A DNA stretch of 64,000 nucleotides, from contig CM067569.1 in assembly GCA_034336665.1 (NCBI GenBank), positions 22,479,320 through 22,543,319 on the forward strand, in the 5' to 3' direction. Below, one piece after another: positions 23,986 through 34,614 of the stretch. The first letter of the stretch is position 1. Every line of letters starts with the position of its first letter. Origin of the DNA: Luscinia megarhynchos. Lineage: Eukaryota > Chordata > Aves > Passeriformes > Turdidae. Under the pieces are notes generated by a model. The model was given only the letters and a program-made list of their open reading frames with translations. It was not told where the DNA came from and ran no database searches. The translations under genes and the position numbers were made by a program.

Positions 23986-26900
23986 TAATCTTTGCTATGT
24001 TAAGAAATGCTAAAAACCTAAGAAGAAAAGTATTTTCCATTAATAGATAAAAACCTGATGTTGCCTACTGTTCTCTAGCTATTGACAGATTCCTGCCTTG
24101 ACAAGGAATTACATTAATAAATATCTTCAAGTGGGAGACTCTAACTGAGACAGCACACTGCAAGGACCTGTAGGAAGGGGGGACATGGGCCAGGATTGTC
24201 ATCCAGAATTCAGAGCAGGGAGGAGAGGCTGAAATGAGCTGACAAAGGAATGCAGTGTCACTGGAGGGCTGATGCTCCTCAGTGCCCACTCTGCTCTGCT
24301 GGGACGCAGGCAGGGCTGTGCAGAGAGCCAGTCAGAGCCAGACAAACCTGGGCAGCTCTTGCTGCCTCATGGCTCTGATGCCCATGGACTGATTCTATTC
24401 CTGTGCTCCAGCAGAGCTGCTTGTGCTCAGATGAACATCTGTGTGGACTGCTGTCACTCAGATTTCAAAGAGCACTACCTTGCTGACGGTTTGATTCCCT
24501 AGCAATGGAGCACAGGTTTTTTGGGACCTATTTTCAGCAGCCTAAGGCTAGGAAGCTCAATTTTTCAACAGGATTGTTTACAGGGAAGAAAAGGCTATAT
24601 GATCTTGGTGACAACTTGAAGACCATTGTCTCAATAACTAGTGATAGGACTCTGTTACAGACAGGGCAATGCTAGCAAGAGCAGCTCCTTTTTTTAACTT
24701 TACTGCACTGCTGTCATAGCAAGCTTATAAAACCAGGATGACACCAAAGAAGAATAAAATGTATTAAAAGAATTAAAAAGTCCAGTCTTATGTGCTGCAC
24801 TTTTGCTCATGTTAGAAACTTTCTTTGAAAGTGCAAGAAATGCAATCTGTGATTTACACAAAATTACTTTTGATGAGTGCTGTTTTTTGCCCTTGAGACA
24901 TATGGCTTAATTTCTTTGTGTGCTCTTTTAAGCAAAGTTAAAAGCTTCAAAAATGGGCATTTGTTTAATAAACATGTATGAAATACCTGAGAGGTTGTTC
25001 TGGAAAAAGATTGGTTATTTTATGGCTGTTGCTGGAGCTTTAAAGCAAACCATAGTTTCAGGTGTTGTGAAAAGCTAAAAATTATTTAGGTATTTTTTTA
25101 TTATGTAATTCAGTTTCATCAAAAATATTGACTGTAAACTCATTATAAGCGATTTTTCATTAGTTTTGACCTAAACAAAATTGTAGCATGCAATAAAAGT
25201 TTGGAAATCTGGGTATCTATTTGAATATTCAATGTTTATTCCTTATTGATCCTGGCTGATCAGCAGCATAGCATCCTTACCAAAGAGCACAGTCCTCTCT
25301 AAAGTATATTCAAGTGTTAATGTGATCATTTTATCTATTTCAGAGCACTGATTGCTTCAGCAACCTGGGGAGACTTTTGCCTGACCTAGGACTTCCCTCT
25401 CTTTCAACTTTTTTCTGCTTAACAAAAAAGTTGATTCAGTGATTGTAGTCTTGTGCATGTTTCTGGAAAATTGCAGCCAAAATTAGTAGTACTACCTTTC
25501 ATATAGGAAGAATAAGATGATTGTTGATTGATAAGTACTGATATTTCTCTCTGGTTACATGAGAATTTTTAATTCTTGTGCTGTTGTTGCCTTTCTCAAT
25601 TCCTTTCTTCACATTCTGTTTGAAAGTCACTTCAGTGTGATTACCATCCTGCCTCCTGTTACTTCAACACTTTTTCAATGTATTTCTCCTGAAATATTAC
25701 TCATGGTGGTACCTGACATGTTTAATTGTTTGTGACTAGTGGTCATCTGGCTTCAGAGATGAAGAAATAGATGTCAAAAATGTAACAGCACTGTTTTAGC
25801 CCAGTTATTTGTTTTAAAAAGCCCAACACTTGAATACCTTTATCAGAGAGAAAAATAATGTGTGCAAATGATATATATCATCCATGTACAGTAATGAGAA
25901 GAATTTTCTAAAATTCTCTTAGATTTGCTAAATTGCTGTGTGGATCATGTGGTCTGGCCTAAATGAGCTTATTTCATTTTTTTTCCTTCAGCAGTCAGTT
26001 GCTACTGCTTGCTTTGTAATGCTGCTGCTTGTGCCTCACAAATACTCATGGATTAGTTGGCCCACCACATCAGCACAATCATATCTACTAAAAATAGAGA
26101 ACTCAAACTCTACAGGAAATTAAACGGTCACATCAAAGTGAATATAGACAGCAGCATTATAGGGATGGGCAAAATAAAATAATTACTTCATATTTTATTT
26201 TGATGCAGTTTCAAAATTGATGAAGAGATCTTTAACCCTGAGATCCTGAAATACCCATGAAAATTTTAAAATCAAATAATACCCTCTCCCATACACCAAA
26301 AAAACGTCATATGTAGGGTTCTTTCCTTTAGATTTCTCTCTGTATTTGTAACATAAATTCAGGTCAATTTTCAAATTTTTGTTGGAAGGGTAAAGCTTAC
26401 ACAGATAATTCAGAGAAAATAATGTCTTGATTTCAACAGCTGGAGGCTAGAAACCAAAAACAGACTTGGAAAAAAGTGGGATTTACAGTGCTACTGTTTC
26501 TGATACAGAGCCATAGTACTGAGAGGAATGTTAATGAGTGGATTCATTGCCATATTTTATTGAATTTTCTTTTCAAATACCAGGTTAAAAAAATAAAACA
26601 TGCATGGCAAGTTTTGGCAAGTAAGGAAAAGGTTTGTTTGATTTTTTTTTTCCTCACAGCAATGTGAGCTTTTAATTAGTGCCTATAAATAAAATTAAGC
26701 TTATGGAAATGAAAGCAATGTATCTGTAATTCAGAGTTAATAAGAGTGGTATAACAGTAATTAATTTTGTGTTTAACATATCTTGAAATAGTCATCTTTG
26801 CCTTTTATCCTTAGCTGAAACTTCCTAAGCACCTTATTTTCACAGGAAACTCAAATCCCATCAATGTCCAATAAGGCTTAGGATATAGAGTGCATTGGCA

Positions 26901-27164
26901 AGTGGGACCAATCAAAAAATGCCTTGATAGTTTTAAATGTGGGTTTTTTCCTCTTGCTCTCCTGGGGATAGGATGAGGTGTGATTTAATTTTTGCATATA
27001 TGAGCAATGTTATTTCAGGATACATAAATAGGAGAGTAATGCAAGTTTATTGGAGATGATTTCTGGTCTTGTGTCACTGATCTTCTGTGAAATACTGGAG
27101 CCACTTTATTTTTAACCCTGAAAATAAGCTTGCTGAGTTCAAGAATTCTACACTCTATCTGCTT
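23986..27164. other. Unique non-coding DNA
   Basis: Mostly A+T-rich sequence with nothing recognisable. A G+C-richer segment at about 24,165-24,450 gives opposing frames (24,065-24,289 minus and 24,272-24,502 plus) without recognised similarity. No transposon is identified. Confidence 0.55.
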
Positions 27165-27196
27165 GCTTTTTTTTTCCCTCCCTCTCCTAGGTAAGC
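27165..27196 (+). promoter_or_regulatory. Candidate recursive splice site (3' splice site abutting a 5' splice site)
   Basis: A nearly pure pyrimidine tract of about 23 nt (from 27,166) ends in TAG at 27,188-27,190 and is followed at once by GTAAGC (27,191-27,196). This gives a strong acceptor and a good donor with no exon between them, the defining form of a recursive or zero-length-exon splice site in very long introns. Possible branch-site words (CTGAG, TTCAA) lie about 45-60 nt upstream. If real, it implies that a plus-strand gene spans the window. RNA evidence is not available, and the motif can arise by chance in 64 kb. Confidence 0.33.
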
Positions 27197-27420
27197 AAGC
27201 AGCTGCAGAATTGAAATGTTGCAAAGAAATTTACTTGAGCAAGTATTTTAGGAGATACTGACATTCTTCCCAGCCACTGGGGCTCAGATAGACAAGCTCT
27301 TCTTAGGCTGTCGAATTCCAGCAGATTATACCTGGCTGCTGACGATCATTTCAGGTTATGGCAGGAGGAGATTAGCTCAAATTTATAGCAGCTCACATTT
27401 TCCTTTTTTTTTTCTTGGTT
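27197..27420. promoter_or_regulatory. Possible conserved block downstream of the splice motif
   Basis: About 27,255-27,400 is mixed-composition sequence with two CpGs (in GTCGAA and GACGAT) and no simple repeats, including CCAGCAGATTATACC and CTGACGATCATTTCAGG. It reads like a conserved element or a cryptic exon region, but no frame stays open and conservation is untested. Confidence 0.2.
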
Positions 27421-30400
27421 TTCAGAGTGGCATGGAAATTATATTTGTGAATCCCTGGGGACTCTCACATTGGTGTCAGTTTTCAGATTTTGCCAGATAC
27501 ATCTAAATATGGGCATATAATGTAATGGAAAGAAATTGAAAGAATTATCTGTTTCTTGATTCTTTGTTACTGAAGAGTTAAGAAAGTGATTCCTTAGGCT
27601 ATTACACAAATCTTAAACTAAAAGTAAATGTTAGGATGAAATCAGATTGGCTAAGATTCCTTTGCCTGGGAAAAAGATTGTATCAGAAATACGATCAGAA
27701 AACCAGCTTTGGCTGTTTTTTGGAAAGGTTTTACCCCAATAAAAATTTGAATAAAATATTTATTTTAAGACTAATTTTATAGCAAAAACTGAGTATATTA
27801 TATGAATATGGTGCCAAAGAATCTTTCATTACACATTCAGAAACTCTTTGTCAAATCCAATATTAACTGCTGGTGTGTATAATACATTAACAAATAGAGA
27901 CAAAATAGACTTCTGAAAAACATAATTGAAATATCCATGGCTGGCAACTTCATGAGAACTGTGTGGTTCCAGTTTGCACAGATGACAATTGTGTATCTTT
28001 ACACTAAGGATGCTGGCTGCATGTGAATTCTGAATTACCTGGTAAAACTACCTGGTTATCCAAGAGAAATTCTAAACCAAGGCAAAAGACTTCGTCCAGT
28101 GGTCCTCACTCTTTGCCACACAGTAAATACCTGTATTCTATCTGATCTAATGTGTTGGGCCACATATTCCACTGACTCCCAAGCCAAAGATTTTAGAAGT
28201 AGGATGTTGCAAAGTGAGCTTTTCTTGTAAACTAGAATAATTTTGAAGTTTTTGAGAGTACAATTTTGGGTTTTTTGAAAATAAACAGAATAAGGACTTC
28301 AATATAAAAATATTGTAGAAGTTTAATTTCTTGACTAAAGCAGGCTGTTGCATTAACTCTGCAAGTAGGAAGAACTGTGTCAAAATTACTATTTATTCTT
28401 AATTTTCTGCTTTGGCATATACTCAATTATAGTTTTTCAAATGCAAGTTTTTCCCTGTAACCTTTAATTTAAGAAGGTTGTGCAACAGTTTGATTCAATG
28501 TAAAGTTATTTATTAAATTACTTGAAAGGCATTGTAAAATGTACAGTGAAGTCCTTTCACTTACAATTTCATCCATGTCTGCCTTCTCAACTTGAAGGGC
28601 ACATTTATGTGATCTCCTGCACAGAGATTCTTTCCTGACACCTATTAATTTTGTGGCTTATTTTTTTTTCTTTCAGAAATTCTAAATAAAACAGGCAAAA
28701 CTTTTTTTTAAACGGAGTAGTGCTGAGGTTTTTATCAAACCTGCAATTGTTATTTTAATTAATTATTGATTAGTTTTTAAAATTAAGATGTACATGGACA
28801 TGAGTAGCAAAATTTAGTACTCTCTTCTCTACACAGTGTGTTAAGATATCAGTTACCTGTCAGTGAGGAAAAAAAAATAAATGAAGCAAATGCAAGTATA
28901 AAATGCATACAGAATACATTATTATTGTTAAATATTAATTAAATGCTAATATTCAATGCTATTCAAGATGTTAATCAAATGAAAAGTTTAGGAAATAGTT
29001 GGAAAGTAACTTAGGATGGAGATGGTGTAGAGTATTATAAGAGAAATAGTGTGGTATCATTTGAGCAACATAACTTGAAATAAATTGGCTGGAACACATA
29101 TATTGTTATTAAAACTTCAGGCAGGGATTACTAATTTGGACATATACCTTTAATTTATTCTATTTCTCTTTTAATATGTTTAGTACATTCAATTCAAATG
29201 AACTATTCACACATTGAATGGAGTGTAATACTTTGAAAGTCCTCCTTTGGAACTGACTTCAATTTTTCCTTTCATTCCAACAGCTTTGTACTTTTTAGCA
29301 AGAAATAAAAAAAAAGACAATATCTGCATGTAATTCTCAATTCTATAAAGTATTCAGATATTTTTAAGACTTTAAGGTGAGCAGATCCTAGTTAGAAATC
29401 TGCAAATTGGATAAAGTCACTATTAATGTGAAGATAAAAGGATACAGTTCTTGTTAGGCTGAGCTAATGTAAGCACCTTAAAGTTTTTACATCAAAGAGT
29501 AATTTTAAGTCTCTGTAAATTCTAGCAGTGGTCATGTTTCTGCTGTGTATTGCAGAATTTCCCATTGCTTATGCTGATATATCCACCAGTCTCTCAAGCT
29601 TTATGCTTGTTTTTCCATATCAGTACTAAATATGGCATAAATTAGTTTGGATTAAATTAGCATTTTTTTCAGTTTAGGCAAGTTTTTCATATAGTTTCAC
29701 TGTCAGGATTCTATCTGTTACATTTCCATAGTAAACTGTTTGTCGTCACAGCTCATTTTATTTTGCCTCTTCCATTTAATCTGCCACCTTAATTTATGAG
29801 GGCTTCTTGGTTTTTTTTTTAAATTCTGGGATTTCTTCTCATTTTATCTATGTAAAGTTGCCATGATTGTGATGTAACTTTGTATAGTACTCTCTATACA
29901 CAATTTTGGATATTTGTTTTGATAAGTCCAAAAGTGGTGATGCTACTGTTCCATTTTCTAGATTCCACTGGATATAGCTTCAGCTAGGGCAGTTGCCTTC
30001 AGGATCTTGCTGTCTCAGCTATTCAGAAAAGTTAAGAATACTGAAAGCTATACATCAACTTTAATATGAATTCTCTGCTTGTCAGTTCATCACAGAACTG
30101 AGTCAAAAGCATTATTTCTGCATATTCCAGTAAGTCCTTTGCATCTTTTCCATTAGATGAGTTAGTGGCTCCACCTTCCCCTCTAGCTCTGCAGTTTTGC
30201 TCCTTGTCTTCTGAGTATCTGAAACTGTAAGTTTCATAGCAGTGAGAAGGTTATTTTTAAAAAACAGAGTGGTCCTTATTATTTTTTATATTTTTGTATA
30301 AATTTTAGCTACTTTAGCTGTTGTAGTTGCTTAAAGACTGTATTTAGGCTTGCATCTTGAAACCTAACAACAACTTATACAGTTGTTTAGAACTGTATGA

Positions 30401-32640
30401 AAAAATACAGCACAATTCTTCTAATGAAGCATGGATGCAAGGCTAATAAATTCATTTTAATGTGTTCCCTGATAACTAAAATATGTATTCACACAGCTGA
30501 AGGCTGATCTGGGCTCTGATAATCTGCTGCATATTCTTACTGCAGTGTCCATACCTTACTGCTAGCACTGCCTTTTATGTTGCTGAATTTTTTTCATTCT
30601 TTCAGCTCCTTAGCACGCTTCTGGCTCTTGGAGGGGTTTTAGAACCATTGCAGGAGTCAGATCTACCCCATGCAGCCCCTCAGCACCAGTTACTCTTCAG
30701 TCAGTAGTACCTGAGCACTGCCACAACAGCTTCTGCCACTGGACTTCAGTGCATGAAGAGAGCAGAGGGAGTTTTGTGTGACTGTGTCCTATTTGTACCC
30801 ATCTGTACTTCATCTCAAAACTGATCCTTTCCTGTGAGGGGTCTAGAAAAACCAAACTCTTCAGTTCTCACCATCTCTGCCACTATTGGTGAGTGCAGAA
30901 GCCCCTCTGATTTAGAAAGTGCAATAGCCTGTGTACCTGAGAGCTGTGTTGGAAACAACAGAAATTCCTCTGGATAATCAGCTTTATATATGTGTGTGCC
31001 TGAGGAAAAGAGAATAGGTGCCTTAGATACTAATGTTTCATGTCTGGTTCTTAAAGCTTACCTACTGCAACAGCATTTGCTTGTTTCCCCTTCCTTGCCA
31101 TGAGAGTTATGGGATGCTGTAGCAAGGAAGTTGCTTTTTCCCTTTCTTTGTCAGGTCAGCTTCACCTGCTGTGGTCATGTTAGAAAGCCTTTGCTCTCTC
31201 AAAGGACAATTACTTCTTTTCTCTTGATTTCAAGGCCTTTGTCCAGCTCAGACTGGTAGATTAGTACAAAGTGCTTGCTCAGAACAAAACTGGAATGATG
31301 TGATTTTATTAAATGGGGTTTACAAAGGATACCATAAAAGTGAGGAATGATTTTCAGTCACTTTTTCTGGACTGTGTTCAAGTTCATGTCCCCGAGAGAG
31401 CTTAAAAGAGCTGTGAGCACTAATTGTTTGTTTAATGATTTGGCCACCTTTATAAAAACTGCAAAACTAAGTTTTTCATTACTGCTCTGGGTCATTGCTC
31501 TAAAACCTTCGTATTAAGGAGTTAATCATAAATCTAAAGTCTATTTTTGATGGTACTTTTTGGTACTTTCCTAGTACTTTTTACAGCCCTCCATAATTGT
31601 CATTAAGATAATGATTACCTTGGTGGAGATGCAAGCCAAGAATAAAACATAACTCATGGGTGATTTCAATGATTAATTTTATGGTCTTGTTTTTAACTAA
31701 AAACATGGTCTTTCACATAATGCTGGTAAATATCAAACTATTACCTACTGTAAATTGCAATTTTTTTTTTTAACCTGTATCCCCAGGATTTCAGCAGTGG
31801 AACATCTGTTTTCTTTTGAGAAAAATATGATAAGCATCTGTTTGCATGGAAGATGTGAATGAAACCAGACCACATTTGTTTGCAGTGTTATGGATTATCT
31901 GGTCTTACACTGTTTATGAATAAATCATGCAGGATGGATAGTGCCGGTAACCACCAGTGGATGTTTTATACTTGGTTTAAAACATAAATTTATGTATTTG
32001 TGATCTTTCCTGTAGACACTCAAAAAATTTATGTTTTAAATAAAGAAGAAGCCTGTTGCACTTCTAGGCCAGTATTTAAGCTCATGGATACCAGAAGTTC
32101 TTTTAAGTCAAGCCATGCTCGTTGTTAATATGTATGAGGATATAGTCTGAGAGTTAAAAACAAAGTAAAAAAAATTAGCATGAATTGAACAAAAATGTTA
32201 TCATACATTTTATTATTTGAGAAATACTGTGCTCTGATGTAACTGGATTGTGTCCCAATGTACATGTGGACAGAGTTATGTTTGCTTGTGTGGCCTGGAA
32301 GAATGGTCTTGCCATGCATAGTTGTGGTACTTACTGTTGTGAATCCTTTGTATAAATTCCAAAATATTTTGTATTCAAAGGGCTGAGAGGATGCACAAAC
32401 ATTTTTGTGCTCCAAACAGTGGGGAGATGCTCAGGTTTGAACAGGACCTGCTACTAACCACTGGCTTGGTGAAATATGGACATCAAGTTCAATGCTTGAT
32501 TGTTAGAGCTATGGGATGATTCTAGCAATATCTGCCTCTCAGCAGTTAGTTAGTGTCTTTCCTTTGATGTCACATGTGACTTTGTGTGGATAACATGGTT
32601 TATTTTAAGATGTCAAATGTTAGCACAAATACAGATTGGT
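27421..32640. other. Unique A+T-rich non-coding DNA
   Basis: Nothing recognisable over about 5 kb apart from short T/A runs (near 29,812-29,820 and 31,761-31,770). A triple GTACTTT word occurs at about 31,553-31,581. A G+C-richer stretch at 30,600-30,900 shows no identifiable repeat. Open frames are few and short. Confidence 0.6.
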
Positions 32641-32683
32641 GACCCTTGAGGGTCTCTTCCAAGTCAGCCTATTCTATGATTGT
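32641..32683 (+). mobile_element. CR1 LINE, extreme 3' end only
   Basis: About 42 bp match the last bases of avian CR1: GACCCTTGAGGGTCTCTTCC, then AAGTCAGCCT and ATTCTATGATTG, the terminal 8-mer repeat. The same block ends the longer copy at 43,881-43,928. This is a severely 5'-truncated insertion. Part of its upstream end may have diverged past recognition. Confidence 0.75.
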
Positions 32684-33790
32684 AAGTATGTCTGTATTAT
32701 GTATTAGTTAATTGAGTTTCTCTATCTTGTAGGAGTTATTTCTTTCTTGGCAAGTTGAATTTTTCATCTCTTTCCATGCTTTGCAGTACTTTGGGTGTCT
32801 TGTTCTGGCTTGCCTGTCTTTTCCCACCCCCATTGTTCATAGTTCACCTCCATAGTCAATTCACTTTCCAAACTGAGCAAAATCCAGTGCAAAATCTAGT
32901 CTCTGACATTGTGGATGCAGGTTTCTTTATCTTGTCTTCCAGTGATGTGAAAATACATTTCTCTTTTTAGTCTGTTCAAGGTAGGCTAAAGTTAAAAAGC
33001 TGAGGGAAACAATTTTTGTGTACACATGGGAGATGGAAAGAGAGGTTTTGAATGGAAAATTGGTAGGTGGAGACATTGGACAGCTTCATAGCATGTTCCC
33101 TGTTAGTCTTTTTAATAAGTTATGACAAAGAAGGGCCTTCCTTCCCCAGTAATTCCAGCTGTTAAAGGAAGCTGAATCCTTGCTGTAAAGGGCCAGTGGA
33201 GAATTCCTTTTATGGGAGCACTTGTTGATGTAAAGTGGCTGGGGTCACTGTTCAGGGCAGCAGGATCTTTCCTCCTTCTGCCACAGCTCTCTAATGGCAG
33301 GAGGAAGGGGGGTAAGGCAGAATTTTACTGTGCTCTGTCAGCTCACAATTGATTTAAGGTTCCTAGAGGCACATGTGCTGGAGAAACAGTGTAGAAGATA
33401 CTTATGTTCTGACAGCTTCTGCAGGAGCAGAATAAAAGCTCTCCATGCCAGCAGCCCAGCTCAGCTGCTCAGAGGATGAGCCAGCTATTGAGACATTCTT
33501 TCTCAAAAGCTGCTGGCTAGATACAAACAGCTGCTTAAATTATATCAGTTCAGATAATACACAATAATGAGTATAAAGTGTAAGTCTCCAGAAAGGTATC
33601 AAATATCTCCAATTTAAACTATGTTTTTTGAAACATTCCTACATATTTTTGTTTGGGAATAGTGATAGGAGCAACTAAAGTGATCTAAGAAAACCTTCCA
33701 GACTCTTTTTGTTTACTTGTGTGTGCCACTGAATTTAGATGGATGTTTAAAAGTTTTGCTTGATTTTATTACTGCTCTGTATTTGCCATT
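32684..33790. other. Unique non-coding DNA
   Basis: No repeat or exon is recognised. The frames at 32,755-32,970 and 33,294-33,479 have no known similarity. Confidence 0.55.
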
Positions 33791-33819
33791 TTGACAATGC
33801 TGTTGCTTTTTAGGTAAGA
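33791..33819 (+). promoter_or_regulatory. Candidate abutting 3'/5' splice-site motif
   Basis: TTGAC, which fits the yTnAy branch-point consensus, lies about 19 nt before TTTTTAG, and this is followed at once by GTAAGA (GT at 33,814). Spacing and order fit a recursive splice site, but the pyrimidine tract is short and interrupted by G. Confidence 0.2.
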
Positions 33820-34578
33820 TAACTTCCTTACATCCCCCAATTTGTATTTATATCAGGGTTGACAAAGGATTCACTAACAGTGATGTCCAAAAGAGTCAGA
33901 CATTTGAAAATCATGGCCTTGAATTCCTGAATGTTAAAACCAGTGCACTTGCATCTCTTTTCTCTCCCATTTCCCCCCCCAACCTCCTCTAATCCCTAGG
34001 ATTAGATGTGTGGGATAATTACATTTCCAGTTCTTTAATTCAGGCCAAAAATCGAGTCCTGGAACAGAAAACTTCCCAACACCTCCATCTACTCTTGGAA
34101 AAGTTATTTCATGAAAATCAAAGCTTTTAGTCAGCAGATCAAGTTTTTGACTCATGGTGCTTTGAAGTAGCTGAGGTGATGCCTTAAGCTCCTAAAGTGT
34201 AACTGCTAAAGCAATTACAGAGCAAAGTCAACATTCTGAGAAAAAAAGATCTACTCTCAGGCTGATAAGGATAATTCCAATTTTATTTAATAACAGTTGT
34301 TGAAGTAAATGACCAGTGTTTGATTTAGCCACCTATACTTTTTATATAGCAAATATACTATATTTGTAAATAGAAAAATATTTCTCATAATTTAGAATAA
34401 TTTGAAATGTATTATAAAGCATAAGAGGAAACAGATGCAAATGCCTGGTGAGATACGATTTGAGACTGAGGAGAAGAAATGCACAAAGATGATCTACTCT
34501 TTTCTGTTGCCATGATAGCTCTTGTCACTAATGATGGCTTCTATTTTCAAGAGCTGCTTTTTTTGTGATCAGTGACAT
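33820..34578. other. Unique non-coding DNA
   Basis: Nothing recognisable. A run of eight C bases lies near 33,972-33,979. Confidence 0.5.
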
Positions 34579-34614
34579 TTTTCTTCTCTCTTGGATCTGT
34601 TGCTGTAGGTGAGA
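34579..34614 (+). promoter_or_regulatory. Candidate abutting 3'/5' splice-site motif
   Basis: A pyrimidine-rich stretch (TTTTTCTTCTCTC, then TGTTGCTGTAG) is followed directly by GTGAGA (GT at 34,609). GTGAC just upstream is branch-site-like. The overall form is that of a recursive splice site. It is weaker than the 27,190 site because of the interrupting purines. Confidence 0.2.
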
